Positions 33,552-45,400 of a stretch of 64,000 nucleotides of DNA are shown in pieces. The notes beneath the pieces are model-generated. The model did no database searches. It was not told the origin of the DNA and saw nothing but the letters and a program-made list of their open reading frames with translations. The DNA is from Parelaphostrongylus tenuis (taxonomy: Eukaryota; Nematoda; Chromadorea; Rhabditida; Metastrongylidae): the NCBI GenBank assembly GCA_019055375.1, contig JAHQIW010000266.1, forward strand, positions 62,001 through 126,000. The letters run 5' to 3'. Positions within the stretch are counted from its first letter, which is position 1. Every line of letters starts with the position of its first letter. The position numbers and the translations under genes were made by a program.

Positions 33552-34042
33552 GAATTTATCAATTATTCCTGCCCTAACGTATGCAGCAGAAACCTGGTCG
33601 CTACGTAAGCAGTATGAAAGATCACTTGGTGTAATCGAACGCGCAGTCGAAAGGTCGATGCTAAGAGTATCCCGTATCTCGCAAATGAGAGAAAGAATCG
33701 GAAGTTCCGACCTACGTCAACGATAGAAAATCAGGGACGTCGTTCTACACGCCAGGATATCGAAAATAAGGTGGGCCGGTCACGTGATGCGCTTCAACGA
33801 CATCCGATGGGCGAGAGCCGTTACTGACTGGATTCTTCGGGACGTCAGGCGCTCTAAAGGAAGACTACTGACCCGTTGGTCCGACTTCCTCACGAAGACG
33901 ATGGAATAAAGGTATGATGCTTAGCGAATCCCTAGAGAGAACCCACTGAGGTACTTTTGCACTTAATAGGGAAAAATGGAAATGTTGCTGGTACCCGCTC
34001 GAGTCACTCGACGGTCAACGGGACGACAGGTGATACAGGTGA
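33552..34042 (+). pseudogene. RTE-type LINE, 3' fragment
   Basis: Matches the last ~490 bp of the full element at 56.1-59.5 kb, from CCTGCCCTAACGTATGCAG to the terminal GACAGGTGATACAGGTGA. It carries stop mutations (for example TAG where the intact copy has TCG near 33724) and several indels, so it is older than the other copies. Its 5' truncation abuts TA repeats. Confidence 0.9.
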
Positions 34043-34105
34043 AATATGTATTTGTAACACCATACACTGCTAAAGTGGCTGAATAAAAAGAATTTAAGTC
34101 AATTT

Positions 34106-34107
<2 letters not shown>

Positions 34108-34147
<40 letters not shown>
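34108..34147. repeat. (TA)n microsatellite
   Basis: About 20 TA units, immediately followed by a SINE family A copy. Confidence 0.95.
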
Positions 34148-34149
<2 letters not shown>

Positions 34150-34437
34150 ATAAAGCTCTCGGTGTTGATCAATCCCTGAGGGATGCGCCATGCATTCGAC
34201 TTCAATTTAAACTTCGTTTGAGATGATTGAATCCATATCTGGCCTTTTACAATGACTCGCGGAGGCCTCCCGCTGAGCCGAGTCAGTGCTGCTTATCCTC
34301 CTAGACAAGTCTGAGACCTGTCTGGTACCAATTTACAGACCCCGGAGGGATGGATGGCTTGGTGAGCCATGAGCGCGAGATCGAACCATTGAACTCGTGT
34401 GCGACGCTGGGCACCTCTAACCGCTGCGCCACATGCG

Positions 34438-34441
<4 letters not shown>
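34148..34441 (-). repeat. SINE family A, best minus-strand copy
   Basis: Reading the minus strand: AGAGCGCATGTGGCGCAGCG (A-box TGGCGCAG.GG), B-box-like GGTTCGATCTCGCGCTC, then GGCTCACCAAGCC and the tail ending AGAGCTTTATCC. tRNA-derived head plus unique body is the SINE layout. It is flanked on both sides by (TA)n. Confidence 0.8.
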
Positions 34442-34474
<33 letters not shown>

Positions 34475-34483
34475 AGATAGATG

Positions 34484-37276
34484 ATGTAGAAGATTTAATG
34501 ATTCAAGCGAGAAGGATGAGGTACGATGTCATTGGCCTGGCTGAGACGAGAAGGCACCATCCTTTTCACGCTGTCTATGACACCGGAAAAGATCTGTTTC
34601 CTGGAACATGCGATAGCAGAGGTGTCGATGGCGTTGGTGTCCTCGTGAAATCGAATTTCACCGTGAACATCGACTCGTTTGAGCAATTAACAACCTGTGT
34701 CGGACTTTACGGCTGAAACAATGTGGTTCTATGCCGGCTTTGACCATCTTCGTTGCTTACGCACCAACATCAAGCTATGACGAAGACGAAGTCGAAGCGT
34801 TCTATATGGACCTTGAAAAATTCTTCAGAGAAGATCATACATTCTTCAAGTTCATTGTCGGAGATTTTAACGCAAAAATTGGACCTAGAAGAACGTCTGA
34901 AGAACGTCACATAGGGACCCACGGACTAGAATGGAATGAACAGGGTGAGAGGCTATCCGAGTTTGTCATGACGACCCAAACCATCCATGGTAACTCGCAA
35001 TTCCAAAAGCCCCTTTCTCAGCGATGGACGTGGGAGTCTCCCAATGGAGAGTACCATAACGAAATAGATCACATCATAGTAAATCGAAGGTTTTGCCTGA
35101 CCGACGTCGCTGTTGTTCATAAGTTCTACACGGGATCAGACCATCGCCTCCTTCGCGCAACGTTTCAATTTTCGAGGAGAGGAGAGAAAGCCGCTAAATT
35201 CAAACAACGAAGTCCCAGAACTACCATAAACTGGGATGTATTCAAAACATTAGTCGGCTCTTGGGAAGATACCGTTGTCGACAACATCGACGAAGAATAC
35301 GATCGACTCGTTGAATATCTATACGTTAGCGCTAATAAACCGGGAGTCCTAAGGTTACGAAGAGACGCTTGTCTCTGCAGACACTCGAGCTGATACGTCA
35401 ACGTGGAATCGCACGAGCTACAGGCAACCAAATCCTTACGTCCGAACTTGCGAAACGCTGCAGAGAAGCGATAAAAGAAACCTTAAAGAGAGAAAGCAGC
35501 AGTTATGGCTGAAGCTGCAGAAGCTGAGAAGAGCATTCGCAAAGCCCAGCGAGGCTTCGCCAACTATAAGACCAAGATGATTGCACTCCGATACCCTGAC
35601 GGGACACTTACAACTTCGAGAAGGGCTATGGAGAAAGTCATCCACCAACGCTACTCGGATCTCTTCGCTAGACATTCCTCTTACCGTCATATAAATTGAA
35701 CGAGGACGAATATGTCGTCCCACCGCTCCTTGCTTCCGAAATCCGACATGCTATATCGTCGGTGAAGAACAGAACAACACCCGGTCCAGACAGGATTAGA
35801 CCAGAACACCTGAAGAACCTGCCGCCAGTTCTCATCAACACCCTGGCTCAGCTCTTCACTCGCTACCTGTCAATGCAAGGTCCCTATTTAATGGAAAACC
35901 AGCAAGACCGTATTGTTGTTCAAACAGGGAGACCTTCACGACATAGGCAATTAACGTCCAATCTGCTTGCTGTCCGTTGTCTATAAACTCTTCACTCGAG
36001 TCATACTAAACAGGATCGGCAGAACACTGGACGAAGGACAGCCATGCTAACAAGCAGGGTTCCGAAAAGGGTTTAGTACCATGGATCACATCCACACGAT
36101 CACAAGACTCATTGAAGTTTCGCGAGAGTACAAACAACCACTCTGTCTCACTTTTATCGATCTGAAGAAAGCCTTTGATTCAGTGGAAACAGAAGCGGTT
36201 ATAGAGGCTCTGGACAACCAGGGCGTCCCTACTCGGTACATAATGATCCTTCGTGAGCTTTATAAAGATTTCACGACCAAATATCTCCATTCTACAACAA
36301 TATCACCATTGACGTAAGAAGAGGGGTTCGACAAGGCGATACAATATCGCCAAAACTATTCACTGCCACCCTACAAAACGTCATGCGAACATTAGAATGG
36401 GACGAAATGGGAGTGAAAATTGACGGTCGACAATTGAACCATCTTCGCTTTGCTGACGATATCGTTCTCATAACACCAAACATCAGCCAGCGGAACGAAT
36501 GTTGACTGATTTCGATAACGCCTGTGGAAAGATTGGTCTTCAACTGAATCTAACGAAAACAATGTTCATGAGGAACGGATGGGTTTCTAATGCCCCATTC
36601 ACGCTCAACGGAACGACAATTTCCGAATGCTCCAGTTACATCTATCTAGGTCGTGAAATCAACATGATGAACGACCTAGCTCCAGAGTTGAGCAGGAGGA
36701 AACGAGCGGCTTGGGAACGTTTAAGAGCATCGAAGATGTAGTGAAGAGGACAAAGAACATCCGACTCCGTGCCCACCTTTTCGACTCGACAATTATCCCT
36801 GCCCTAACGTATGCAGCAGAAACCTGGTCGCTACGTAAGCAGGATGAAAGATCACTTGCCGTTATCGAACGCGCAGTCGAAAGGTCGATGCTAGGAGTAT
36901 CGCGTATTTCGCAAATGAGACAAAGATCCGAAGTTCCGACCTACGTCAACGATCGAAAATCAGAGACGCCGTTCTACACGCCAGGATATCGAAAATAAGG
37001 TGGGCCGGACACGTGATGCGCTTCAACGACAACCGATGGACGAGAGCCGTTACCGACTGGATTCCTCGGGACGTCAAGCGCTCTAAAGGAAGACCACTGA
37101 CCCGTTGGTCCGATTTCTTCACGAAAGCGATGGAAGAAAGATATGATGCTCAGCGAATTCCTAGAGCGAGGAGGACCCACTGGGCTACTCTTGCACGCGA
37201 TAGGGAAAAATGGAAGAGTTGGTGGTATCCGCTCGAGTCACTCGACGATCAACGGGACGACAGGTGATACAGGTGA
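34484..37276 (+). pseudogene. RTE-type LINE copy, 5'-truncated and frame-broken
   Basis: Closely matches the 56.1-59.5 kb element from the endonuclease start (GTAGAAGATTTAATGATTCAAG) to the 3' terminus (ACAGGTGATACAGGTGA). The endonuclease region 34731-35393 still reads VGDFNAKIG and GSDHRLL; the reverse transcriptase keeps FIDLKKAFDS and RRGVRQGD and the nucleotides for FADD. Frames break at about 34713, 35340, 35470, 35690, 35875, 36060, 36290, 36495, 36715 and 36935, so no full protein can be made. Lesions are mostly 1-nt indels, suggesting a fairly young but dead copy. Confidence 0.92.
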
Positions 37277-37299
37277 TATATATATAGATGGTGTATAGA

Positions 37300-37546
37300 T
37301 CTAGGGTGAATCTCGCGCTCATGGCTCACCAAGCCATCCATCCCTCCGGGGTCAAAAAATTGGTACCAGACAGATCTCAGACTGTCTGGGAGGATAAGCA
37401 GCACTGACTCGGTTCAGCGGGAGGCCACCGCGAGTCATTATAAAGGCCAAATATGCATTCAATAACCTCAAACGAAGTTAAAAATTGAAGTGGAATGCAT
37501 GGCGCATCCCTCAGGGATTGATCAACGCCGAGAGCTTTATCCTTTT
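37300..37546 (+). repeat. SINE family A, head-truncated copy
   Basis: From ATCTCGCGCTCATGGCTCAC to GATTGATCAACGCCGAGAGC-TTTATCC, in inverse orientation to the 34.1-kb copy, so the LINE between them is flanked by an inverted SINE pair. Confidence 0.8.
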
Positions 37547-37709
37547 TACATCTAGGGTGCGCGAGAAGTTCTGATAATTTTAAATTTTGCTCGTTTGAGC
37601 GCTGAGATTTTTTTCATTAATCCTAAAAATTTTATTGAACTCATTGTTCAGTTCTGACCTAGAATCTGTCGTATTTATTTGCCCATTATCAGGTGTGCTA
37701 AAGTTATGG

Positions 37710-38250
37710 ATCGCAAAAAAGGCTCTCTAAATGATTCGTTTGATAGCTAATGCTCGTTTGTCGAAGGTGCTTTTTATGGACGAGAAGCCATTCACAGTTG
37801 AGCCACTTCACAATAGTGAGAATCGACGTCAGCTTCCCGAAAAAGATCAGCAGAAATCCGTAGTAGCAAAAATCAGAGGCCGCAGTCATTTTCGGGCCTC
37901 TGTGATGGTCTAGGCCGGTATTTGCGCAACCGGAAAGACGTCGCTGGCCTTCATAGAAAAAACGTCGAATGAACGCTGTCAGCTTTCAGCAGCAAATTTT
38001 ACGAGGCGTACTGGAGCCATAAAGTACTCAACACTTCAGTGGCGACGAATTTATGCGCTGGACTGAGCGTATTCGGCCTGTTGAACGATTGCCATTTGTC
38101 AAATACTGTTTACAGGCTTTTGACGCAATGACAACTGGTTGTGGAATTCGCTGGATCTGAACCCAATGTAGCACTCCATGTGGTCCATGCTGGAGGACGA
38201 AGACTCGGCTACCAATGACTTAATTCGAAATAGGAGAAAAACTGAATAGA
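37710..38250 (+). pseudogene. Tc1/mariner-type transposase relic
   Basis: A plus-strand block reads RLSKVLFMDEKPFTVEPLHN (the catalytic F.DEK.F region), then FRASVMV-stop-AGICATGKTSLAFIEK (V.WAG....GK). Further on, in another frame, it reads NSLDLNPM-stop-HSMWSMLEDE (the SPDLNP.D...W..LE motif). Several stops and frameshifts are present and no inverted repeats were identified. It is a different lineage from the mariner fragments at 5.0 and 39.7 kb. Confidence 0.8.
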
Positions 38251-38346
38251 ACAACAAAAAACTGAATAGGACAGAAGAAATTTTAGGGCAACCTAGACAT
38301 ATTAATAGATCTGTTGTAAAATAATGTGCAGTCGTCATTCACGCGA

Positions 38347-41172
38347 CTACATTAGTGGCATCATACGGGTGACTGAAAGCATATTTTGTCTACGCACTGA
38401 TTTGCGATTAGAATGATTAATGGTATGAAGTTGGTGTCTGGATCTCTCAAAAAGTGATTGATTCCTACTTTCGGCCTCATAGGGACGTAGGACAGGAGAC
38501 TTGTCTTTCACAATGCGCGGCATACAAGGAAGGAGCTTGTGTGAACAATACAACATTTTTAACTTTTACATCACAAGCGCTTGACAGAAAAAGTAAAACA
38601 GTTCATAAAATAGAGTGAAATAACGATATGATAGGCTGACTCCATTATTTTCAGACCATTTTCCAACATAAATCTTCATGGTCTTATTTTTACAGAAAGT
38701 GAATATTCGACTTGTAAACTCGCAAGATGGCTAATCGACTAATGATTGAACTACAGATAAAACAGTGCATTTGTTGAAATAGTTACCTCTAAAATATCAT
38801 GCGAACATTCTCTGCTGAATTCAGGAAGAAGGCTAAAATACTTACGCTTGAGGTTTTCTTTTGTATCACATCCTTTTGTTCAGCTTTCACTTCCACTTCT
38901 TCGTCATCCAGCAGAATTGGCGATTCATGACCGGGATCAAGTACCATTTGTGTAGGGCTCTCATTGCTGGGATCAAGTACCATTTGTGTAGGGCTCTCAT
39001 TGCTGGGATCAAGTACCATTTGTGTAGGGCTCTCTTTGCTGGGATCAAGTACCATTTGTGTACGGCTCACACTGCCGGGATCAAGTAGCATTTGTGTAGA
39101 GTTCTCATTGACGGGATCAAGTACCATTTGTGTACGGCTCACACTGCCGGGATCAAGTAGCATTTGTGTAGAGTTCTCATTGACGGGATCAAATACCATT
39201 TGTGTAGAGCTCTCATTGCCGGGATCAAGTACCATTTGTGTAGGGCTCACACTGCCGGGATCAAGTAGCATTTGTGTACGGCTCACAATATTTTCAACTG
39301 CCTTCTGAAAATGTAAGAGCTTCAATTCTGTACTGAAAGCGCGACTGCTAGACATTAATACAACAAATATGAAGAAGGAGAGTTATAGTTTTCGATTTGT
39401 TTGAGAATCTGAACTTGCATTTGAGATTATTGGTCAGCGTGTAACACGAATGTGTAAATAGGAATTAATGGGAAATGTGGGGGAGGTGGGAAGCGATGTG
39501 CTTAGTAAGTTGGAGAGAAAATTTTCATCGTTTGATAAAACATTCAAAATTCATGCGTATATTAATACACAAACAACAACAGCTTTTCTTCAAAACACAG
39601 GCCATCATTATCCATCACTTTTTGCCATCGGTCTAGCAGGTTCCGGATCTGATCGAAGTACCACTCCTTTGGCATTGAATCAAAGAACTCTTCACATGCT
39701 TCTTCAACTTCATCAAAAGATTCAAATCGGCGACCTTTCAAAAAGTGTTGCATTGAGTGGAAAAGGCCGTGATATAGAGCAACGTCCGGGCTATATGGTG
39801 GATGCGGTATAGTCTCAACTCCGTCCAGTTGCTCAGACTTTACCTTGCAGCATTTGAACCAAATTTGTACTGTAAAGCATCAACAAAATTTTTATTCCCT
39901 GGGCAATTCCATTCTGCAACAGATATAGACAAATTACATATCAATGAATGCGTAAGAAGGAGACCTTTCAAATTATAAGGGAATCACGGACGATGCATAC
40001 GAAAAACGACATTATCATCCGAACGATGGAAATTTTCTTTCCAACCTAACAATGACGCAGTCTGTAAGGAAGCAAGGTCCTGCTTCGACCACTCATCTAA
40101 CACTCTCTTACAAATACCTAGAAAAGTCTTAGTTAGGCTATCCTCAAGATTAATTTGACTTGACCAGCATTGCACGGCAGTCATGAAAAAATGCAATCCT
40201 CAAGCAGCATCCGAAACAGAAGGCCAACGTTCCAAAAGCCGTGGGGCGATGAATGCGAGAAAATAAAGCGAACACAGAAAGTGCTGGGATCCACCTAGTG
40301 TGATGCCGAGTCATGTTTGAAAAAAAGCAAAATGCGAAGTTTGGATTGAACAGTATATAAAATGAGGTTTGAAAAGGAACGCCGAGGTGTACTCAATCAA
40401 TCGGTAATCACATGTTCTCTTGATAACTCATGCTCACCAATATGAGCAGAACACAGCAGAACAGAACAAAAAGATTATTTAAGTACTAGGTTGCCATCAC
40501 AACAAAAATGATTCACGGTGCTAGTCCTTCTTTACCAGTCTTTAGAATGGAAATGTCAAACTATTTGTCGGTTCAGTAAAATATGGCATCGGACAGTGCT
40601 GCCATTTCGACGTCTAATACCACCTCCTAGCTCCAGTCAAGCGTTAAGAATCAATGTGAGATAGATGAGCTCATAAAGGTAACGCAGTTTTCTACGTATA
40701 ATTTTAAACGGCTATTAGGAAAGATTTTCATATCTATTAGGAAACAAAAAGTGGGAACACTCACTTTATTTTCTTCTACCAAATTGTTCTCTTTGATTTC
40801 GTCTTTTTCTTTGATACTTACGGGTTTCTTTTTTAGGACCACACTTATCTGACGGTTTAGATGTAAAGCATTCATTTGGGTCTTTCTGCAAAGCACCACA
40901 TAGTTTTTGAAAGGATGAAAGTTATAGTTCCATGATTATAGTATGACTGCTGCGCGCTGATACAATAATGATGATGAGATGAAATCAAGTGCTCATGCGC
41001 GACATTAAAAGAATTTCTCTACCTCCTTTACCTAAGTATTTTACATTAGAACTTACTTCTTTCTTCAATTTTTTTGCTTTAGTACTCGAATCATCCGATC
41101 TAATTGTTAGTGATAGTAACATCATCGGATTCTTTTTCTTTAGATCTGTCGCTTTTCGCTCGTGAAGGTGAA
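38347..41172 (-). CDS. lysine-rich multi-exon gene with coding 36-bp repeat, partial model
   Basis: Candidate exons from high to low. A 41172-41057 (after GATTTCAGTTTTCAG, ends SSTKAKKLKKE|GTAAGT). B 40885-40765 (after GTGCTTTGCAG, ends KENNLVEENK|GTGAGT). D 39304-38846 (after CTTACATTTTCAG, 153 codons, phase 0 both sides, ends QKKTSS|GTAAGT). E 38535-38347 (after TTGTTCACACAAG, phase 0, basic, ends VTRMMPLM-stop). D to E agree in phase, as do B to D. A to B does not in the chosen frames; an alternative B frame (phase 0, DPNECFTSKPSDKCG, donor GTAAGTATC at 40822) would. D may also begin at an in-frame ATG at 39355. Exon D is ten copies of a 12-residue repeat plus an acidic/lysine tail. The family is unknown. 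A dead mariner fragment lies between B and D. Confidence 0.45.
38933..39288 (-). repeat. 36-bp coding tandem repeat, ~10 copies
   Basis: The unit on the minus strand encodes TQM(V/L)LDP followed by a variable pentapeptide (GSVSR, SNESP, VNENS). Variants are interspersed in a higher-order pattern (GSVSR and VNENS types alternate in the middle, SNESP types cluster at one end). The unit length is a multiple of 3, which keeps the exon open. Confidence 0.9.
39560..39850 (-). pseudogene. mariner transposase C-terminal fragment
   Basis: The minus strand reads PHPPYSPDVALYHGLF (the last catalytic-Asp region, here with SPDVA), then MQHFLKGRRFESFDEVEEAC and EWYFDQIRNLLDRWQKVMDN. Family order and spacing are right, but it is cut off at the 5' side and lacks the rest of the catalytic domain. 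Confidence 0.85.
39984..40196 (-). CDS. unrecognised 70-codon open frame
   Basis: It starts MTAVQCWSSQINLEDSLTK six codons or fewer after the first Met and continues KRVLDEWSKQDLASLQ to a stop. It is coding-like and lies between exons of the lysine-rich gene, but no acceptor gives a phase that fits. Confidence 0.25.
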   Translation of the reverse strand: MHFFMTAVQCWSSQINLEDSLTKTFLGICKRVLDEWSKQDLASLQTASLLGWKENFHRSDDNVVFRMHRP

Positions 41173-41182
41173 CTGAAAACTG

Positions 41183-41433
41183 AAATCTGATAACATGTTT
41201 TGAGATTTCGTAAGGTCTGCTATGGCACTCACATAGTGTTAGACAAACCTCAGTCCGCAGCACGGTGCCTATCGTCTCAACCATTCTTTTTTAAGGGACT
41301 ACACTTTTTACATACAGGGACTTGACAATGAACATGTTACACTGCTCGCGCAGGGTGATAAGACCACCCGACGTTTAGTGTTATGCAGTCATGGCTTAAT
41401 CAAGGTCTCAAAATATGTTACAGATTACATATT
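41183..41433. repeat. foldback element, family D
   Basis: The ends AATCTGATAACATGTTTTGAG and CTCAAAATATGTTACAGATT are inverted. The interior has GGTCTGCTATGGCACTCACATA as in other family D copies. Its left end abuts candidate exon A of the lysine-rich gene. Confidence 0.65.
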
Positions 41434-42999
41434 GTTCCAAGCGAGGTATCAAAGGAGAACAGTTGAAAAGAAGGGCTTCACGGTGTATGTTTTTACCAGC
41501 CACGAGCAGATTAATGTAAACACTGCACGTCGGGTGATCTAATCACCTTGCACGTGCAGTGTGATATGTTCGTCGTCAATTCATTTATATAGCCCCTTGA
41601 ATATCATATGGGACGTTTCGTCCCACATCACGCTACGTCAAATCTGCTCAGCTACTGTAATGGAGATCCCGCGCAAAGGCGGCGTATCTTGTGATAGGAC
41701 AGACGCCAGACAGCATAATGATGGGAGGAGACGAAGCCAGGTTCTGAGGAAGAACATTTATCATTAATCAATGCAATTTCATTAGAAAAGTTTCTACAGA
41801 GATAACTTAGTAAGAAGAGCATCTATATTTTTCATACTACATGTACATTCCTAATTCTCAACGAAAAATTACCTCGCTAAATGATAGCGATAATGATAAT
41901 GATTATGAATATGACAGTGACAATGATTGCCACTATATTAAGATGTTTGTGAGGTCTGATAAGGTTAAAACTGTTGAGAAGAAGGTGAAGGCTAAAACTC
42001 TGTCTTTGTAATGATGATAGCAATATATCAAGATTGATTCAAATCTGTTTTTGTAATGGATGAACCAGAATAAACTGAAAGAATCTGGGGCGGCTTTGAA
42101 CGTGAAAATGTTGTTTATGATAACATTCATACCAGGCTACGCATATGTATACAACGAAAAAAGGACTTTACCGTCTCACAAATTCAACTGGTTCTTTGGC
42201 GGACGTTGGATCCTGCAACAATATCACTTTAGTGAAGGAGTGAATAGAATAGCAAAAGCGATGCTGTTCATTGAGAGTAATGTTAGTCAAATTTTATAAC
42301 GGATCTTAGTCTCCAAGATTAGAATATTTGAGTCGAACTTGTCTTGGATTAGCTGACTCCTTCCAGTGCAAGTGAAAGAACGTTAGCACTGCTGTCTTTA
42401 GATTTGAAGGAGAAAGACTCGATCAGCGTTCAATAATTTCTCAAAAAAAAAGATCAACGTTCTCAGATAGCAGCCGAATGCAAGCACAAGAAGTTTGAAC
42501 TTCATCGTAGATGACAGCTGCGAGAAAATTTTTGCTATGCATGAAATTGTAGTAGAATCGGCACATATCCGTAATGTCGCGCTATTTCTATGAAAAGTCA
42601 TCAAATAATGCAAATGAAGAGACGTAAGTTAGTATAATTGAAGAGGCAGAGTGGTGAAAAGCCAGCTCACATTTTTAGACATCCGACCGTCCGAGAGGAG
42701 TGCAGTTGGAGAATAAGAATGATCACTTCATGATTTTTCCACTCAACGTCTTTTATATGGTTCATTATCTAAATCATTAGCGAATGTTATCTATTCTTCT
42801 GTTAAGCACAAGTGATACGTTACTTATTTTTTTCGCATGATCATTTTTAGAGATGATCTGTTGCTCTTTTCGTTGTGCTGCTGTTATTTCTGTTGTACTG
42901 CCGAACTTCTCACGCCCACAGTTATAAGTGGCACAGTGAGGCTATAAAAGAAAGTCCCGTCAAAAGAGCGATTTCAGTAAAATACCTATTGTTCTACCT
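41434..42999. other. gene-poor stretch
   Basis: A short imperfect palindrome (CACTGCACGTCGGGTGATCT..AAGGTGATTAGATC-like, 41521-41566) and a GATAAT-rich low-complexity run (41880-41935) are the only structures. A plus-strand 79-codon frame at 42060 has no support. Confidence 0.35.
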
Positions 43000-43545
43000 T
43001 TCGTATTGAGTGTTTTCTTAAGACCACGCTCAAATTTCAACATATCTCATGAGTATTATTTGAGCCGACACGTCATGTGGTTTGTCAAATGGGCTGACTT
43101 ATAGAGCCTGCTACACGTGTCTCGACCTCGACAGTCTCATCAGTCGGGCGGCACCCTTCGTCTTTTGCCAACCCTCTTGGGGAGCTCAGTCCCCTATATT
43201 AAGAGTGGGCGATGGCGGACATTTTATACCGCCCATCAAGTGAATTTATAACCGAATGGGCAGTGCTTTACTCTCGATTACTTTTGGTTGGTATCGACAA
43301 TGTATCATACTTTTTGTTTCGAGTGTTTTCTTTAAGCAAATTTCAACATTCAATCATTATTTGAGCCAATCCTCTCGGTGCGCCCAGTCAGAGGATTAGC
43401 AAAAGACGAAGGTTAGCGCCCGCCAGATGAGACTGTTATCGACTGTCAAGGTCGAAATACCTGTATCGGACTCTCTAAGTTAGCCCATTCAACAGACTAC
43501 ATGACATGTTGGCTCAAATAATAATTATGGAATCTATTGATTTAT
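43000..43545. repeat. foldback family C, direct unit plus inverted partial
   Basis: The unit 43000-43325 is bounded by TTTCG.ATTGAGTGTTTTCTT and TTTCGAGTGTTTTCTTT. An inverted partial arm follows (43330-43535, ending ACATGTTGGCTCAAATAATAAT). This is the same arrangement as at 13.5-14.4 kb. Confidence 0.65.
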
Positions 43546-43782
43546 TTTGCTACGTTCTCCGAGAATACAACGTTTCACATCTTAGCCCAGGGAATGTGCT
43601 TTTTCTTATTGAGAACTGAGTAGTTTTAGAAAAATTTGCGTCTGCAAAAGGCGATAGCAAGCTCTACCAAAGCAGACAGTAATCATATCAAGCATGAAGG
43701 ATCAACTATAATTCTTGAGTTTAAGGTGCAATAAAGTTACTCGTTCTCTGGTTTTTTTCTGAGCTTATAGATCTTATCAGGT

Positions 43783-44190
43783 CGTTTTGTAATTTTGCGC
43801 AGCAGTAAACAGCAAATATTAAAAGCCAGATGTAATCAAAATTGCATAATATTGATATCACTCAATTGCGCACTTTCCTTGCAAACATTATGGTACACAA
43901 CTTGACTATACTTGTCCTGAGATCAAGTCTTGGAGCAAATTCGCTTGCTATGCATGCACGAATGGCAGGTATGGAGAAATACTAGTAAAGAGGCGTATAA
44001 CATTAATGAATCTTGAAACGATGATGCGGTTGGTGAAAGGACGACTAGGGAGTGGTTCGCGAAGTCCAAAGCTGGGAAGAGAAATTTGAAAGATCAGTCG
44101 CGCTCGAGCCGTTCACGGAAAGTTCTACTTCTGAAGGTTTTTCCTTCTGGTTGATAAATTTTGGTGTTTACTGCTCGAGTGCCAAAACAA
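43783..44190 (+). mobile_element. mariner-derived MITE
   Basis: The ends are GTTTTGTAATTTTGCGCAGC on the left and GTTTACTGCTCGAGTGCCAAAAC on the right. It contains the same start block as the 8.7- and 30.2-kb copies (TTCGCTTGCTATGCATGCACG, AATACTAGTAAAGAGGCG) and a decayed HTH region (REWFAKSKAGKRNLKDQSRS). Confidence 0.65.
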
Positions 44191-44221
44191 ATGGAACCAC
44201 CTAGTAGTATGAGTCACGATC

Positions 44222-44509
44222 TTACACTATTTTGTGGCGAGACCATTTAACGCGTTTATATGTGGTGGGCATAGAGTTAATCTCGATTAGATTTGAAATT
44301 ATAAGGCAATAAAAAGGTGCAAGGGTGAATCGCAGCGTGGATTGCCTTTTTAGTACGCATGATGCCAGTTCATATCCAAAATGATACCATTTCGTAAGCG
44401 TTTCCACTGTGGAATGGGTACAAAAACATGGATAAAAAAGAAAGAACCGATGTATAGCAGCTCGAAATGCGTTCCCAATCTCAACAACGTGCTTTTCTTG
44501 TTGAAACAT
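44222..44509 (-). CDS. unrecognised 95-codon open frame
   Basis: It starts MFQQEKHVVEIGNAFRAAIH. A good internal acceptor (ATTCCACAG) opens an alternative short terminal frame (WKRLRNGIILDMNWHHAY-stop). No homology is recognised. Confidence 0.25.
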   Translation of the reverse strand: MFQQEKHVVEIGNAFRAAIHRFFLFYPCFCTHSTVETLTKWYHFGYELASCVLKRQSTLRFTLAPFYCLIISNLIEINSMPTTYKRVKWSRHKIV

Positions 44510-44699
44510 AGATTTTTCGATTTATGGGCATTCTCTTGACTATAAGGTTTTTTATAGGAGTCTCCTCTGCTAGATCTCATCGTTTGTCACGATAATATCC
44601 CCTCAGTAACTCAGACTAACATAATTTCATTGCAAGACGTGATAATAAAGACTTTCGCCGGACCGCGCTGGCGCACACGCGGCGTGCGCTCTGGGTTTA

Positions 44700-45000
44700 A
44701 GACAGCTTAGATCGTTGTCAACGTGTTAAATGCTCATTCTCTTGCAAACAATTTGGTATGCAGCTTTTCTTTATTTACTTCAAGAAAGAGCTTGTTCCAA
44801 GCTCCAATATTTCTGCGCTCCGCTTTACTAGCCACTTTCTTTCCCAACGCGCGATTCGTGTATGAAAGCAAGGGAATTTGTTCCCACGACAGTTCCCATC
44901 TTAGAGCAAGTATAGGCAAGTTGTACACCAAAATGTTCACAAGAAAATGACCGATGCTAAAAGAAGGCATTCTAGTTTTTCTTGGTTAGTAAATCAGCAA
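44700..45000 (-). mobile_element. mariner-derived MITE fragment
   Basis: Carries the inverted pair TGCTCATTCTCTTGCAAACA and TGTTCACAAGAAAATGA, with the ACGACAGTTCCCATCTTAGAGCAA block of the 8.7-kb element. No coding remnant. Confidence 0.6.
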
Positions 45001-45324
45001 AGTAAACTTCCCGCAAATATCGTTTTTCGCGTACACAAGTCGTCATCTTCATAGTCCCATAAACTCACCATGTAAAATATTCATATGTAAAAACTATATG
45101 AATACGTTACGTATTTAGCGCACTTCCAGGCAAAAAAAAAGAACTAGAATATCTCTGTTTTTACTATTATTATAGGAAAAAAATTAAAAAACGCGGGGAA
45201 TCTTAATTGTGCACCTCAATAAATGATTACGTAGAGCTAAAATTCGTAGAAAACTCGTCAATAGGTTATATGCTAACAGCTTTGATACAATATAACTGAA
45301 GAAGAATGCTATCAAGGGAGATGG

Positions 45325-45400
45325 TTTCGGTGGTGCAGTTGGTAGCGGGCACTCCCGCAATGGGTGAAACCTGGGTTCAACTCCCAATTACGATCGAACT
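45325..45400 (+). repeat. tRNA-like sequence
   Basis: The A-box TGGTGCAGTTGGTAGCGGG and B-box GGTTCAACTCC are 30 bp apart with a 5-bp stem (ACTCCCGC..) between. Acceptor halves do not pair, so it is a tRNA-derived element rather than a gene. Confidence 0.55.

Noticed and set aside
34498..37267. A set of separate small genes encoding endonuclease and reverse transcriptase pieces
   Set aside because: They are fragments of one frame-broken LINE copy, collinear with the element at 56.1-59.5 kb.
38933..39288. CRISPR-like array
   Set aside because: Units are contiguous with no unique spacers, lie in a spliced coding exon and are in a eukaryotic context. The same applies to 50161-50490.
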